Positions 36,210-44,836 of a DNA stretch of 64,000 bases are shown here, in pieces. Position numbers and translations under genes: made by a program. This DNA is from Lepraria neglecta (taxonomy: Eukaryota > Ascomycota > Lecanoromycetes > Lecanorales > Stereocaulaceae): NCBI GenBank assembly GCA_033220425.1, contig CM065648.1:3472001-3536000 (forward strand). The letters run 5' to 3'. The stretch's first letter is position 1, and every line of letters begins with the position of its first letter. Below the pieces are notes generated by a model that saw nothing but the letters and a program-made list of their open reading frames with translations, made no database searches and was not told the DNA's origin.

Positions 36210-36964
36210 CCTTGAAGATGAATATTTGACTTAATAAGCTCTGGGGGCAGAGCCTTCTATATATACCCTTGGGCCAAGCCTTTGGCCCATACTATAACAG
36301 TTCTGGCGCATAAAGTAGACTTTTCGTATACAATAGACTTTTCATATAAAACAGTCATGTCAAACTTTTCACTATGAAATAGTCATATCGTATCGAACAG
36401 ACTTTTCACCATGAAATAGTCATATCGCATCGAGTAGACTTTATGTGAAACAGTCATATCGTATCGAGCAGACTTTATGTGAAACAGTTATATTGTATCA
36501 AATAGACTTTTCATGTGAATAGACTTTTTATATGAATAGACTTTTTATGTGAATAGACTTTTCATGTGAAATAGTTATATCGCATCAAACAGACTTTTCA
36601 TGTGAAATAGTTATATCGTATCGAACAGACCTTTCACCATGAAATATATGAAATAGTCATATCGCATCGAACAGACTTCCCTTTTTGCAATCGACGGTAG
36701 TAATAACAGCAGACTCTACTACTACTAGGATTCGCCCCCAGACAGGTTCAGGTGTTCTGCTTATTAATATATTGCGCGCAGTTGTGGGGATGTTGCGCAA
36801 CTTGCGCGCAGCATCAAGTAAGTTGCGCAATATTCCGTCCCCTAGATAACGCTCCCTCTTCCTTCTCCCCCACGTTGCCAGCAACCTCTTCACTTACCCT
36901 TTGACCAGGAAAGCGGTGCTCTGAGGCTGGTAAAACACTTTCCTTGGTTCAAGCTCCACCAACA
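36210..36964. promoter_or_regulatory. Border sequence and probable aconitase promoter
   Basis: A 755-bp gap between the last LTR and the aconitase start. The left half is the minisatellite described separately. The right half (36680-36964) has normal composition, with GCGCA-rich repeats (36770-36830) and no convincing gene. The only open frame, a minus-strand 78-codon one, partly overlaps the minisatellite. Confidence 0.5.
36315..36680. repeat. Degenerate minisatellite, unit about 36 bp
   Basis: Repeated blocks of CAGACTTTTCATGTGAAATA and AGTCATATCGCATCGAA, about ten degenerate copies, some shortened to GTGAATAGACTTTT. It lies just outside the repeat block and upstream of aconitase. Confidence 0.9.
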
Positions 36965-39856
36965 ATGATCTCGACAAGGCACATTGCCCGCTTGGGCAAG
37001 CTGGTAAGCTCATCCGTTACTCCGCATTACAGATTCCGCTGCACGTCACACTGCCTTTGGCAGGATAGCAGCAGCAGACAAGCTATCATAAAGAACAACA
37101 TGCTGACCATTACTCCCTAGGTGCCAAGTGTCAGAGTCGTATGCTTCCCTTCCTATCGCCCCCTGCCCATGACCTCCCAGCTCCAATACCTCCACCGTTT
37201 CGACAGCCCATCTACCGTTTGCTTTGCTGACTTTCGTGATTGACAGCTCTCGAGGTCCCGGACACTGGCTACAGTCACAGATGATCCGCTAGATCAGAAG
37301 GTCGAGATGACCAATTGGGAGAAGGTTTGTCTTTGACCTAATTCTAAGCTGGCATCCTTGGGGGTTCACTGCCATGCACTTGAGCTCAGATGCTGACCCA
37401 AATTTACAGGGTCATTACATCAACTACAAGTATGTGATTCCTCCGAAGCGTGGCATGATTGAGCTTTTGGAAACGTAACGTGGAGGATCGATGTGAAGGA
37501 TACCATTGGAGGTTTCATGAGGACGCGTCAGAGTATATTTACTGACCTTAGCCTCTCACAGGAAAATGTCAGAAAACCTTTCGATCGTTCGATCCCGCCT
37601 TAACCGTCCCTTGACCTTCGCGGAAAAGATCCTCTATTCCCATCTCGATGACCCCCATGGACAGGATATTGAACGAGGCAAGTCATATCTGAAGCTCAGA
37701 CCTGATCGAGTTGCATGTCAAGATGCCACCGCACAGATGGCAATTCTTCAATTCATGTCCGCAAACATGCCTTCCGTAGCTACGCCAACAACCGTCCACT
37801 GTGATCATCTGATCGAGGCCCAGATTGGTGGTGAGAAGGATCTTGCAAGAGCTAAGGATATCAACAAAGAAGTTTACGACTTCCTGTCAACCTCATGCGC
37901 CAAGTACAACATTGGGTTCTGGAGGCCAGGCTCTGGCATCATCCATCAAATCGTGCTCGAGAATTATGCATTCCCTGGAGGCCTCATGATTGGTACTGAT
38001 TCACATACGCCAAACGCTGGCGGTCTCGGTATGTGTGCTATTGGCGTTGGTGGTGCAGATGCAGTGGATGTCATGGCCAATCTTCCTTGGGAAGTCAAGG
38101 CACCAAAAATCATTGGTGTAAGACTCACTGGAGAAATGCACGGCTGGACTGCGCCCAAAGACATCATCTTGAAGGTTGCGGGTATCTTGACTGTGAAAGG
38201 TGGAACTGGTGCCATCATTGAATATCATGGCCCTGGTGTCAACTCGCTCTCTGCTACAGGCATGGGCACTATATGCAATATGGGTGCCGAAATTGGTGCT
38301 ACCACCTCACTATTCCCATTCAACGACCGGATGTACGATTACTTGGCAGCGACAAAGCGAAAGGCGATTGGAGACTTTTCCAGAAAATATGCTGCGGAAT
38401 TAAAGGAGGATAAAGGAGCAGAATACGATGATCTTATCGAGTTGAACCTCTCCGAATTGGAGCCCCACATCAACGGACCATTCACACCCGACTTGGCTAC
38501 TCCTATCTCGCAATTCAAAGATGCCGTCGCTGCCAATAAGTGGCCTGAGGAACTCAAAGTCGGTCTGATCGGGTCTTGCACCAACTCCTCTTACGAAGAC
38601 ATGTCTCGCGCCGCATCTATTGCCCGTGACGCCCTCAATCACGGAATCAAGGCCAGGTCTATGTTCACCGTTACGCCCGGCTCCGAGCAAATCCGCGCTA
38701 CTATCGCGCGCGACGGTCAGCTGGAGACTCTGGAAGAGTTCGGTGGCATGGTTTTAGCGAACGCATGTGGACCATGTATTGGCCAGTGGGATCGAAAGGA
38801 CGTTAAGAAAGGCGAGGCGAACTCTATTCTTTCGTCCTACAACCGCAACTTTACTGGAAGAAATGATGCAAATCCGGCAACCCACTCCTTTGTCACTTCT
38901 CCAGACCTTGTAGTCGCCTTGACTTTGGCTGGCACGCTCAACTTCAACCCTCTTACAGACACCCTCAAGGACAAAGACGGCAACGACTTCAAGCTCTCCC
39001 CGCCTACTGGGGATGGTCTACCTGCAAATGGCTACGACCCAGGCCAGGATACCTATCAAGCGCCCCCTGAGGACCGAGTCGCCATTTCGGTCGCAGTGTC
39101 GCCAGACAGTGATCGGCTTCAGATCTTAAGCGGCTTCAAAGCTTGGGATGGTAAAGATGCCATGGACATTCCGATCCTCATCAAAACCAAAGGCAAGACT
39201 ACAACAGATCACATCTCCATGGCCGGTCCCTGGCTCAAGTATCGTGGACATCTCGATAACATCTCCAATAACATGTTGATTGGGGCTATCAATGCTGCAA
39301 ACGGCGAAGCCAACAAAGTCAAGAACTTCATGACTGGCCAAATTGACGCCGTCCCCGCAACTGCACGAGACTACAAGAAGAAAGGCATCCAATGGGTTGT
39401 CATTGGCGACTGGAACTACGGCGAGGGCAGTTCGAGAGAACATGCCGCCCTTGAGCCAAGACATCTTGGTGCTCTCGCAATTATCACTCGTAGCTTTGCC
39501 CGTATCGTAAGTTTCTTCCAATCCCTCTGAGCACCATTCATCTCCTATTCGACAAAGGGCTAATCTGCGCTCACGCATAGCACGAAACCAACCTGAAGAA
39601 ACAAGGCTTATTGCCCCTTACCTTCGCCGATCCCGAGGATTACGAGAAAATCAATCCAGATGACAAGGTCGACCTCATGTGCACAGAGCTAGCGGTTGGC
39701 AAGCCAATGACTCTGAGAGTGCATCCCAAAGACGGAAAGGCGTGGGAAGCGAAGCTAAACCATACATTCAATGAGAGCCAGATCTCGTGGTTCAAAGATG
39801 GAAGTGCGTTGAATACTATGGCTAGGCATGCATCTGAGAGTGGGGCACACACTTGA
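36965..39856 (+). CDS. ACO1: Mitochondrial aconitate hydratase
   Basis: Converts citrate to isocitrate via cis-aconitate in the TCA cycle; [4Fe-4S] enzyme of the mitochondrial matrix. Exons 36965-37003, 37247-37324, 37410-37429, 37562-39506 and 39581-39856 give 785 aa, the normal length. The N-terminus [13 protein letters not shown]... is a basic, Ser/Arg-rich presequence. Cluster ligands are C385 (GSCTNSS), C448 and C451 (CGPCIG). Substrate-site blocks include [11 protein letters not shown] and the swivel-domain [14 protein letters not shown]. The 20-nt third exon (GHYINY) is needed to keep the frame into [17 protein letters not shown]. It starts about 0.75 kb from a RIP-mutated transposon block yet shows no RIP decay. 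Confidence 0.97.
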
Positions 39857-40441
39857 AAAGTGATGAACAGTTCTTCCGGGGCGGTCGCTAAGGGGCGTTA
39901 GGAGAGGCAAAGATTGAGAGTAGTTTTACAGGTTGAACTATTATAAGTGGTGCGGGGGCGCCCGAAAGAAGGGGGGGAAGAATGGTGGATGGCTGATTGG
40001 GAACGAGGGAGCTTTATTTTTTAGCAACTGTACGTATTGTTATGCGAGATGTTCACTAGGCTTGTATATGGAATTCCCAATTTGAATCGACTAGAAACGG
40101 CCGGAATGAGGCTCTCTCCACGATATTTCTTTACAACAGTCCACTCCAAAGCTGATATTATTGTCAAGGACAAAAGTCGTCATTGAAAGTTCTACGACCG
40201 TTTCATTGGCGATTTGGGCTGGATGTACTGTGATTTTTGGCAGAAAGGAGCTGACAAGATGGACTTTTGGTTTCGTCCTAAGCTGCAATTCCTGCTTTTC
40301 TTGTCATCGAGCCTAGCCCTGTATCTGAGTACGGAAGCTAAAGCAGAATAAGAAGGACATGTAGAAAATCTAGGGCATTCGAATCTAGTCCAGATTCTAT
40401 AGTAATGCATCCTGTATACCGTCCCTCTACAGATGCCTGCA
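39857..40441. other. Intergenic, 3' flank of aconitase
   Basis: 585 bp without a supported gene. It should contain the aconitase 3' UTR and the left flank of the 40447 insertion. Open frames here are short and do not resemble proteins. Confidence 0.6.
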
Positions 40442-40446
40442 GAATA

Positions 40447-40562
40447 TGTTACGGGCATTCATGCGCAAATGTGGGTGGTAAAAGAGTTGGTTCCTCTCGC
40501 TAAGCTAGAAAATGCTAAAGTACATGAATGCCAAGCGCTTAAGGCGCTAAGGCTTCCTAACA
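40447..40562. repeat. Left terminal direct repeat (116 bp) of the 40447-42550 element
   Basis: TGTTACGG...TTCCTAACA. The core contains the hairpin-forming AGCGCTTAAGGCGCT at about 40534-40548. Directly repeated at 42438-42550. Confidence 0.9.
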
Positions 40563-40911
40563 TCCGATAGGAATCGATTTGTTCGATGAGAGACCATGAG
40601 AGTACTGTGACGGCAACGGCCGCTGCCGCCGTGATCAGCCTAGAATATTGCTTCTTCCAATGTTTCCTTCCGAATCGTATCGTCCTGTGGCAAGGCCCTT
40701 CGATCAAGGGGCTGAGAGTCCGATTTACGACGTCGATCATTTCCGCGAGTAAACACAATTTCGACTTGACGACCAATGTAGTCAAGTACTTCTGTGTTGA
40801 CAGTTTCGTAGCCGGGCAAGGCTTGCGGCATCATCCATCCGTCGCACAGATTTCCATGGGTCGCACTTGTTATCGCTCCACCGTATTTGGGAAGAATGTG
40901 GTTTAGTTCTG

Positions 40912-42102
40912 TCAGATATAGGTGACACCAGAAACAGCTGGCCTTTGAGCACCCAATTTCAATCGGGTCCAGTAAGGATCTTCTCGCAGTCTTGACATGT
41001 AGAAGATACTTCGCGACAGTGAGTTCGCAGTGCTGGGAGAACAGGATTTTTTTTTTCCACTCTGTCCCTCCTTCGCATTGGGATAATGTTCCTTGATTTG
41101 TAACTCGAAGTCGTGGAGCGGGGAGTCCGAGGGGAAAACTTTAGACCAGGTATTGAGCGCCTCGAGGGTGCTGTTGTGGACTTCATACTCGACCTCATCG
41201 GGGGGAAAGAGCTGTTCGACTGTGATGGTCGCCCTCGAACCAAGTGTCCAAACAATGCCACGAACACGAATGCACATCTTGCGATAGTCGCCTATTTTTC
41301 TCATTCGGCGCCAAACTGGTGGTTTCACGAGGTTTTCCATACCCGGTATGATTTCCGTAAATCCGTACGCAAAGCAAAGAAGGTCGAAGATGTCTTTGGT
41401 AGTAGAGAGCCGTGTAAGTTTGGCCGCACATCTCAGAAAGGTGTCCAGCGCTTTAGAAAGGCTTGTTGTTTTCTGGATCCATTTTTGGTCTCTGAGAGTG
41501 GTTTCCATCTCGGCATATTCTGCGACGTCACTCCTCAGACCGAAGAAATTCGAAACATCCTCACGGAGAGTGGTAGAGTTCATACCAAATTTGGCGGCCA
41601 CTTTCTTGCAGCGCTGGACCATTTTTTCCTTACAGAACGGAATGACATGCTTCAATATATCGTCAACAGGATCTTGGTCCTTGAACTTCTCGACGAGGTC
41701 GTAGATGTAGACTCTCTGCTCAAGACTGGCCGGTCTGCTACTGTTGTTGGCGTAGACTATGTTCACTGTCCCCGCTTCGTGAATCATGCCCGTTGCCACC
41801 ACGCTCTGGTCCTTCTTATCACGTCCTCTGAAGATTAGAAAAAGAGCAAGTCCATCAAGCAGGTTTACATGCTTTTGCACAACATCATCTACCAGGCGGT
41901 AACGTGTGGTGTCTGTACCCTCTGCGTGGTGAAAGCTGGTATTCGAAAGTCCGTGCAAGCAGTTGTTGAAAAGATCTGTGTCGCTTAGAGCTTGGTGATA
42001 GTGGATAAGGTTCTCGTTGTGTAGTCTCTGGCTGCTGACAGGTTGGCTGACAGGTCGACGTGTGGCTGGAGTTCCAGATTGCTGCTCTAAAGTGGATGCC
42101 AT
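40912..42102 (-). CDS. Uncharacterised 396-aa protein carried by the TRIM-like element
   Basis: An intact single-exon frame of 396 codons with normal codon use and no RIP stops. I do not recognise the family. The protein is soluble, with a Ser/Thr/Gln-rich start (1-30), a mixed alpha/beta middle (LLDGLALFLIFRGRD; DLLCFAYGFTEIIPGM) and a basic segment KPPVWRRMRKIGDYRKMCIRVRG followed by VWTLGSRATITVEQLF. No signal peptide or membrane helix is seen. It fills most of the interval between the two terminal repeats, so it is probably cargo. A second minus-strand frame without an early Met (about 40960-40640, containing GGAITSATHGNLCDGW) overlaps its 3' end and could be an alternative C-terminus after a frameshift or splice. 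Confidence 0.75.
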   Translation of the reverse strand: MASTLEQQSGTPATRRPVSQPVSSQRLHNENLIHYHQALSDTDLFNNCLHGLSNTSFHHAEGTDTTRYRLVDDVVQKHVNLLDGLALFLIFRGRDKKDQSVVATGMIHEAGTVNIVYANNSSRPASLEQRVYIYDLVEKFKDQDPVDDILKHVIPFCKEKMVQRCKKVAAKFGMNSTTLREDVSNFFGLRSDVAEYAEMETTLRDQKWIQKTTSLSKALDTFLRCAAKLTRLSTTKDIFDLLCFAYGFTEIIPGMENLVKPPVWRRMRKIGDYRKMCIRVRGIVWTLGSRATITVEQLFPPDEVEYEVHNSTLEALNTWSKVFPSDSPLHDFELQIKEHYPNAKEGQSGKKKSCSPSTANSLSRSIFYMSRLREDPYWTRLKLGAQRPAVSGVTYI

Positions 42103-42437
42103 GATCGTGATGGAAAAAAGGTCTTTTCGTTCTTGATCCTAGAATAGCTCAATCTTCTTTTCTCTGCACTATCACAGGACTCGGCAAGGTATGAGAGGTC
42201 TTGTTCTGAATTCAAGTGCTGGGTGGGTACGTGTGCCAGGTAGTTGAGCTCCAAGGGAAGAGTTTGGCCCCAGTGAGGAGTTGGCCAATACCAGCCAGCA
42301 GCTTGGCTTCAGCCTGAGGTTCGCGGAGAAGTCGTAGAATTCTGTCTAAGGGCTCGGACAAATTGTATTCAGCCTTTATGTTTTAGATCGGTCGTTTCAG
42401 ACGAAGCACATGTGATTGTTGGAGGTGGTAGGTACAA

Positions 42438-42550
42438 TGTTATGGCTAGGGTGCGCATTATAGGTGGTAAAAGAGTTATTGTTTTTCGCTAAGCTAGAAT
42501 TGCTAGAGTACATGAATGCCAAGCGCTTAAGGCGCTAAGGCTCCGTAACA
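42438..42550. repeat. Right terminal direct repeat (113 bp) of the 40447-42550 element
   Basis: TGTTATGG...CTCCGTAACA, followed by GAATA. It shares GGTGGTAAAAGAGTT, CGCTAAGCTAGAA and GTACATGAATGCCAAGCGCT with the left copy, with several substitutions and small gaps in the first half. Confidence 0.9.
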
Positions 42551-42657
42551 GAATACCTCAACGCCTACCATTAACCCTCCCAGCACGCTTAACATCCATA
42601 AGAACCTTTATACAAGCCTATATTCATCAAACGACTGTATAATGCAATCATCAAATG

Positions 42658-44424
42658 CTATGCGCCAGTGACTTCACTCTCCGTCAAAGTATAATCCTCC
42701 GCCTGCAACCCCGCCAATGCCTTCTTGCCATCCTCGGTCAGATCAGGCTTACCATGAGGCGTGACAGCATTCGTAAAGAACCTGGGTTTCCACTCTTCAT
42801 TCTTTTCTTTTCGCTGGTTGGCTTTCTCGCGCTGCCGCTCTTCGAGCTCCTGTTTCAATTTTGTAGCTTCGTTGAATTGTTTGCCTTTGATTGCGGCGGT
42901 GACGGAGGCCCAGAAGCGTTGTGATTCATTGGGGAGTTGTTTTTCGAGTGGAGGGATTATTTTCGGCAGGGGGAAGAGCGGCTTGAGGTCGATTAGGAGG
43001 CTGGGGTCCTGTTCGGTACTTAGTACTACTTCGTTGGAGATAGAGGAGCAAGGTCACCTTTGAGCCTGCCAAAGTGTAGTACACTTGGTCATGCCAGCAG
43101 CCCTCTAGTCTTGCCAACACGTCTTTCTCGGGAACGTCTCTTATCCGGGACTTGTTGTCATTTTCCGGGTCGTACGAATAGACCACTCCATTGACTTTGT
43201 TCTGAGTCTTCCCGAGCCAGCTCTCCTCCTGATAATGCATTATGACCTTTATCTTCGTTTTGGGACAGATGACGTAGCACTGATCTGTGACTGTGACGGA
43301 GAGAGATCCTCGGAGCATTCCGCCAAGATGTGCGGTTGGATGTGTGAGCTGGTATTCCTCATTGCCTCTGCTCTTGACGTTGATAAAGAGTCCAAGGTTA
43401 TGCGCGCCTGGTGTTACTCGTATGCTCGTCCCGGTGAATTTGGCACTGAGCTGGTCAAAACCGCGCATGCTGATGCCTTTGACGGGGCAATCGACGAAGA
43501 AGGCGGAGACTGGAGGGTGGTGGGAGGTCTGCTCGGTAAGGTAGGAAACCCGGACTGGCTTGTTGCTGGTGCCGATATGCTCTGTGGCGGACTCTTTGTG
43601 CGTTTCTCCCAGTATTGGTGGAATTTCATCCTTCACTTCCCAATTGCACTGATGCGCTGGTCAATGAAGGAACATCTTGGGCAAGAAGGGCTTCAAATAC
43701 CCGAAAGAACTCTCCCAGTGTAGAATTGTAAGGCTTGCATGGTTTCCCCTTCACGTATTTCTATACTTTTCATGAGCTTCTTCTCATCCCATCAAAACTC
43801 GAACATTGGGACCTACCAGGTCCTTCGTGAACCAGAACCGAAGCACCTCGAGCATGCGTCCGAGGCCATCGTCCGAGTCGCCAATGCTGCAGGATGTTGT
43901 CAGAGCACGGCTTCAGCGGTTCAGGGATGACACATGCCTTATGAATGTCTCGGGGCGATCTAGGTAGTTCCAGTATTCTATCAGCCGCATCAGCTGTTAT
44001 GCCCGTTGTCGCCCAAGCCCCAGGCTAGAAATAGGTAGCAAGTATCGTACCAAGGTTCGGTGTGGGTTCCAGAAGCTGAGTTGGTAGAGAAAACCTGACA
44101 GAAGCAATGTCCGAAACACCAATGAACCTATGGGAGCACGTAAGCAATTGTAAGCTTTGTAAAGAACAGCCCCTTCAGCAATGGATGCGGCCGAACGCCC
44201 TGATCCATGCCGGGGTTGTTGATTCCTGACACTCACTTTCGCAATATGCTGAGGAACGTCTTCAGCTTCGAGCTATCATCGGACTTTTCCGACACGTAAG
44301 CATCCGGTCTCGATACTGTGGTTGTTTCCGCTGTGGAGCCCGTGGAAGTTGCAGTTGCAGTTGACGGTGCTGGCGATGCTTTGGCTCTATTTGTGGAAGA
44401 TTCTCGAGAAGATGGCGTAGTCAT
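42658..44424 (-). CDS. Oxysterol-binding protein-related protein (ORP/Osh family)
   Basis: Lipid-transfer protein that exchanges sterols or phosphoinositides between membranes. Exons 44424-44237, 44127-44051, 43977-43938, 43886-43817, 43760-43701, 43648-43058 and 43008-42658 give 458 aa. It has a low-complexity Ser/Thr N-terminus (1-45), then the OSBP domain: YWNYLDRPETF, FWFTKDL, KPYNSTLGEFFR (134-145) and the family signature EQTSHHPP (184-191), with a basic C-terminal helix rich in Lys/Glu. There is no PH domain or ankyrin repeat, so it is a short, Kes1-like-sized ORP. Intron 3 has a GC donor (AG|GCATGT), the only non-GT donor I needed. The stop lies about 100 bp from the end of the TRIM-like element. 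Confidence 0.92.
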
Positions 44425-44560
44425 GATAGCGAGCTGACAGCGTCCAAGTCAAAGGTGAAGGTGAAGGTGGGCGTGGTTGTAGAGAGCACAGCTACTCATA
44501 GAAGAGGTCGTCAGTTGCATCTAGCAGATATGGGTATGACGTTGCGAACCAGAAAACCCA

Positions 44561-44836
44561 GGGTTCACCCCTCAACCGGCACAACCCCCCAACCGGCAGC
44601 CCCTCTCTAACTCTACAGATATAGCGTTTGAGAAAATATTTTCGCGTATATTATTATAGGTCTTACATATCTCTATAACATTGGTACTAAAACTTTTATC
44701 GAAACTTGTCTAGTTGGCGAGCTATAGAGTACTGTATATTTTCGCTGTTTGGGCCCTGAGAGGCCCCTAGAGCTGTACTCCGGGGCAGGTGACAGGCCTG
44801 CCGGTTGGGGGGTTCTGCCGGTTGAGGGGTGAACCC
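44561..44836. mobile_element. MITE-like element with 39-bp compound terminal inverted repeats
   Basis: 44561-44599 and 44798-44836 are inverted repeats matching at 38 of 39 positions, starting GGGTTCACCCCTCAACCGGC. Each arm contains CAACCGGCA twice, so the arms are themselves repetitive. The 200-bp interior is AT-rich with no ORF. I could not find a target-site duplication, so the superfamily is undetermined. Confidence 0.75.

Larger units (their letters stand above)
40447..42550 (-). mobile_element. Gene-carrying miniature LTR element (TRIM-like), TSD GAATA
   Basis: A 2104-bp unit bounded by direct repeats 40447-40562 (116 bp) and 42438-42550 (113 bp). Both begin TGTTA and end TAACA, and they are most alike over their last 50 bases. 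GAATA stands immediately outside both ends (40442-40446 and 42551-42555). These are the hallmarks of an LTR retroelement insertion, but there is no gag, pol or integrase; the interior carries one 396-codon gene. Polarity is uncertain: neither end has a convincing primer-binding site, and the best purine run (GGAGGTGGTAGG) precedes the right repeat on the plus strand. The strand given is that of the cargo gene. Confidence 0.85.

Noticed and set aside
36315-36680. CRISPR-like repeat-spacer pattern
   Set aside because: The units are directly adjacent and degenerate, without unique spacers, and the genome is eukaryotic.
36657-36893. 78-codon minus-strand frame
   Set aside because: Partly inside the minisatellite, with an Arg-rich low-information sequence and no homologue I recognise.
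39507-39530. Aconitase ending at 39530
   Set aside because: GTAAGT at 39507 is a splice donor; the next exon at 39581 supplies the conserved HETNLKKQG end.
39126-39578. 150-codon minus-strand frame
   Set aside because: Antisense shadow of the aconitase exon.
41113-41838. 241-codon plus-strand frame
   Set aside because: Antisense to the 396-aa cargo gene; the minus frame is longer and has a more natural composition.
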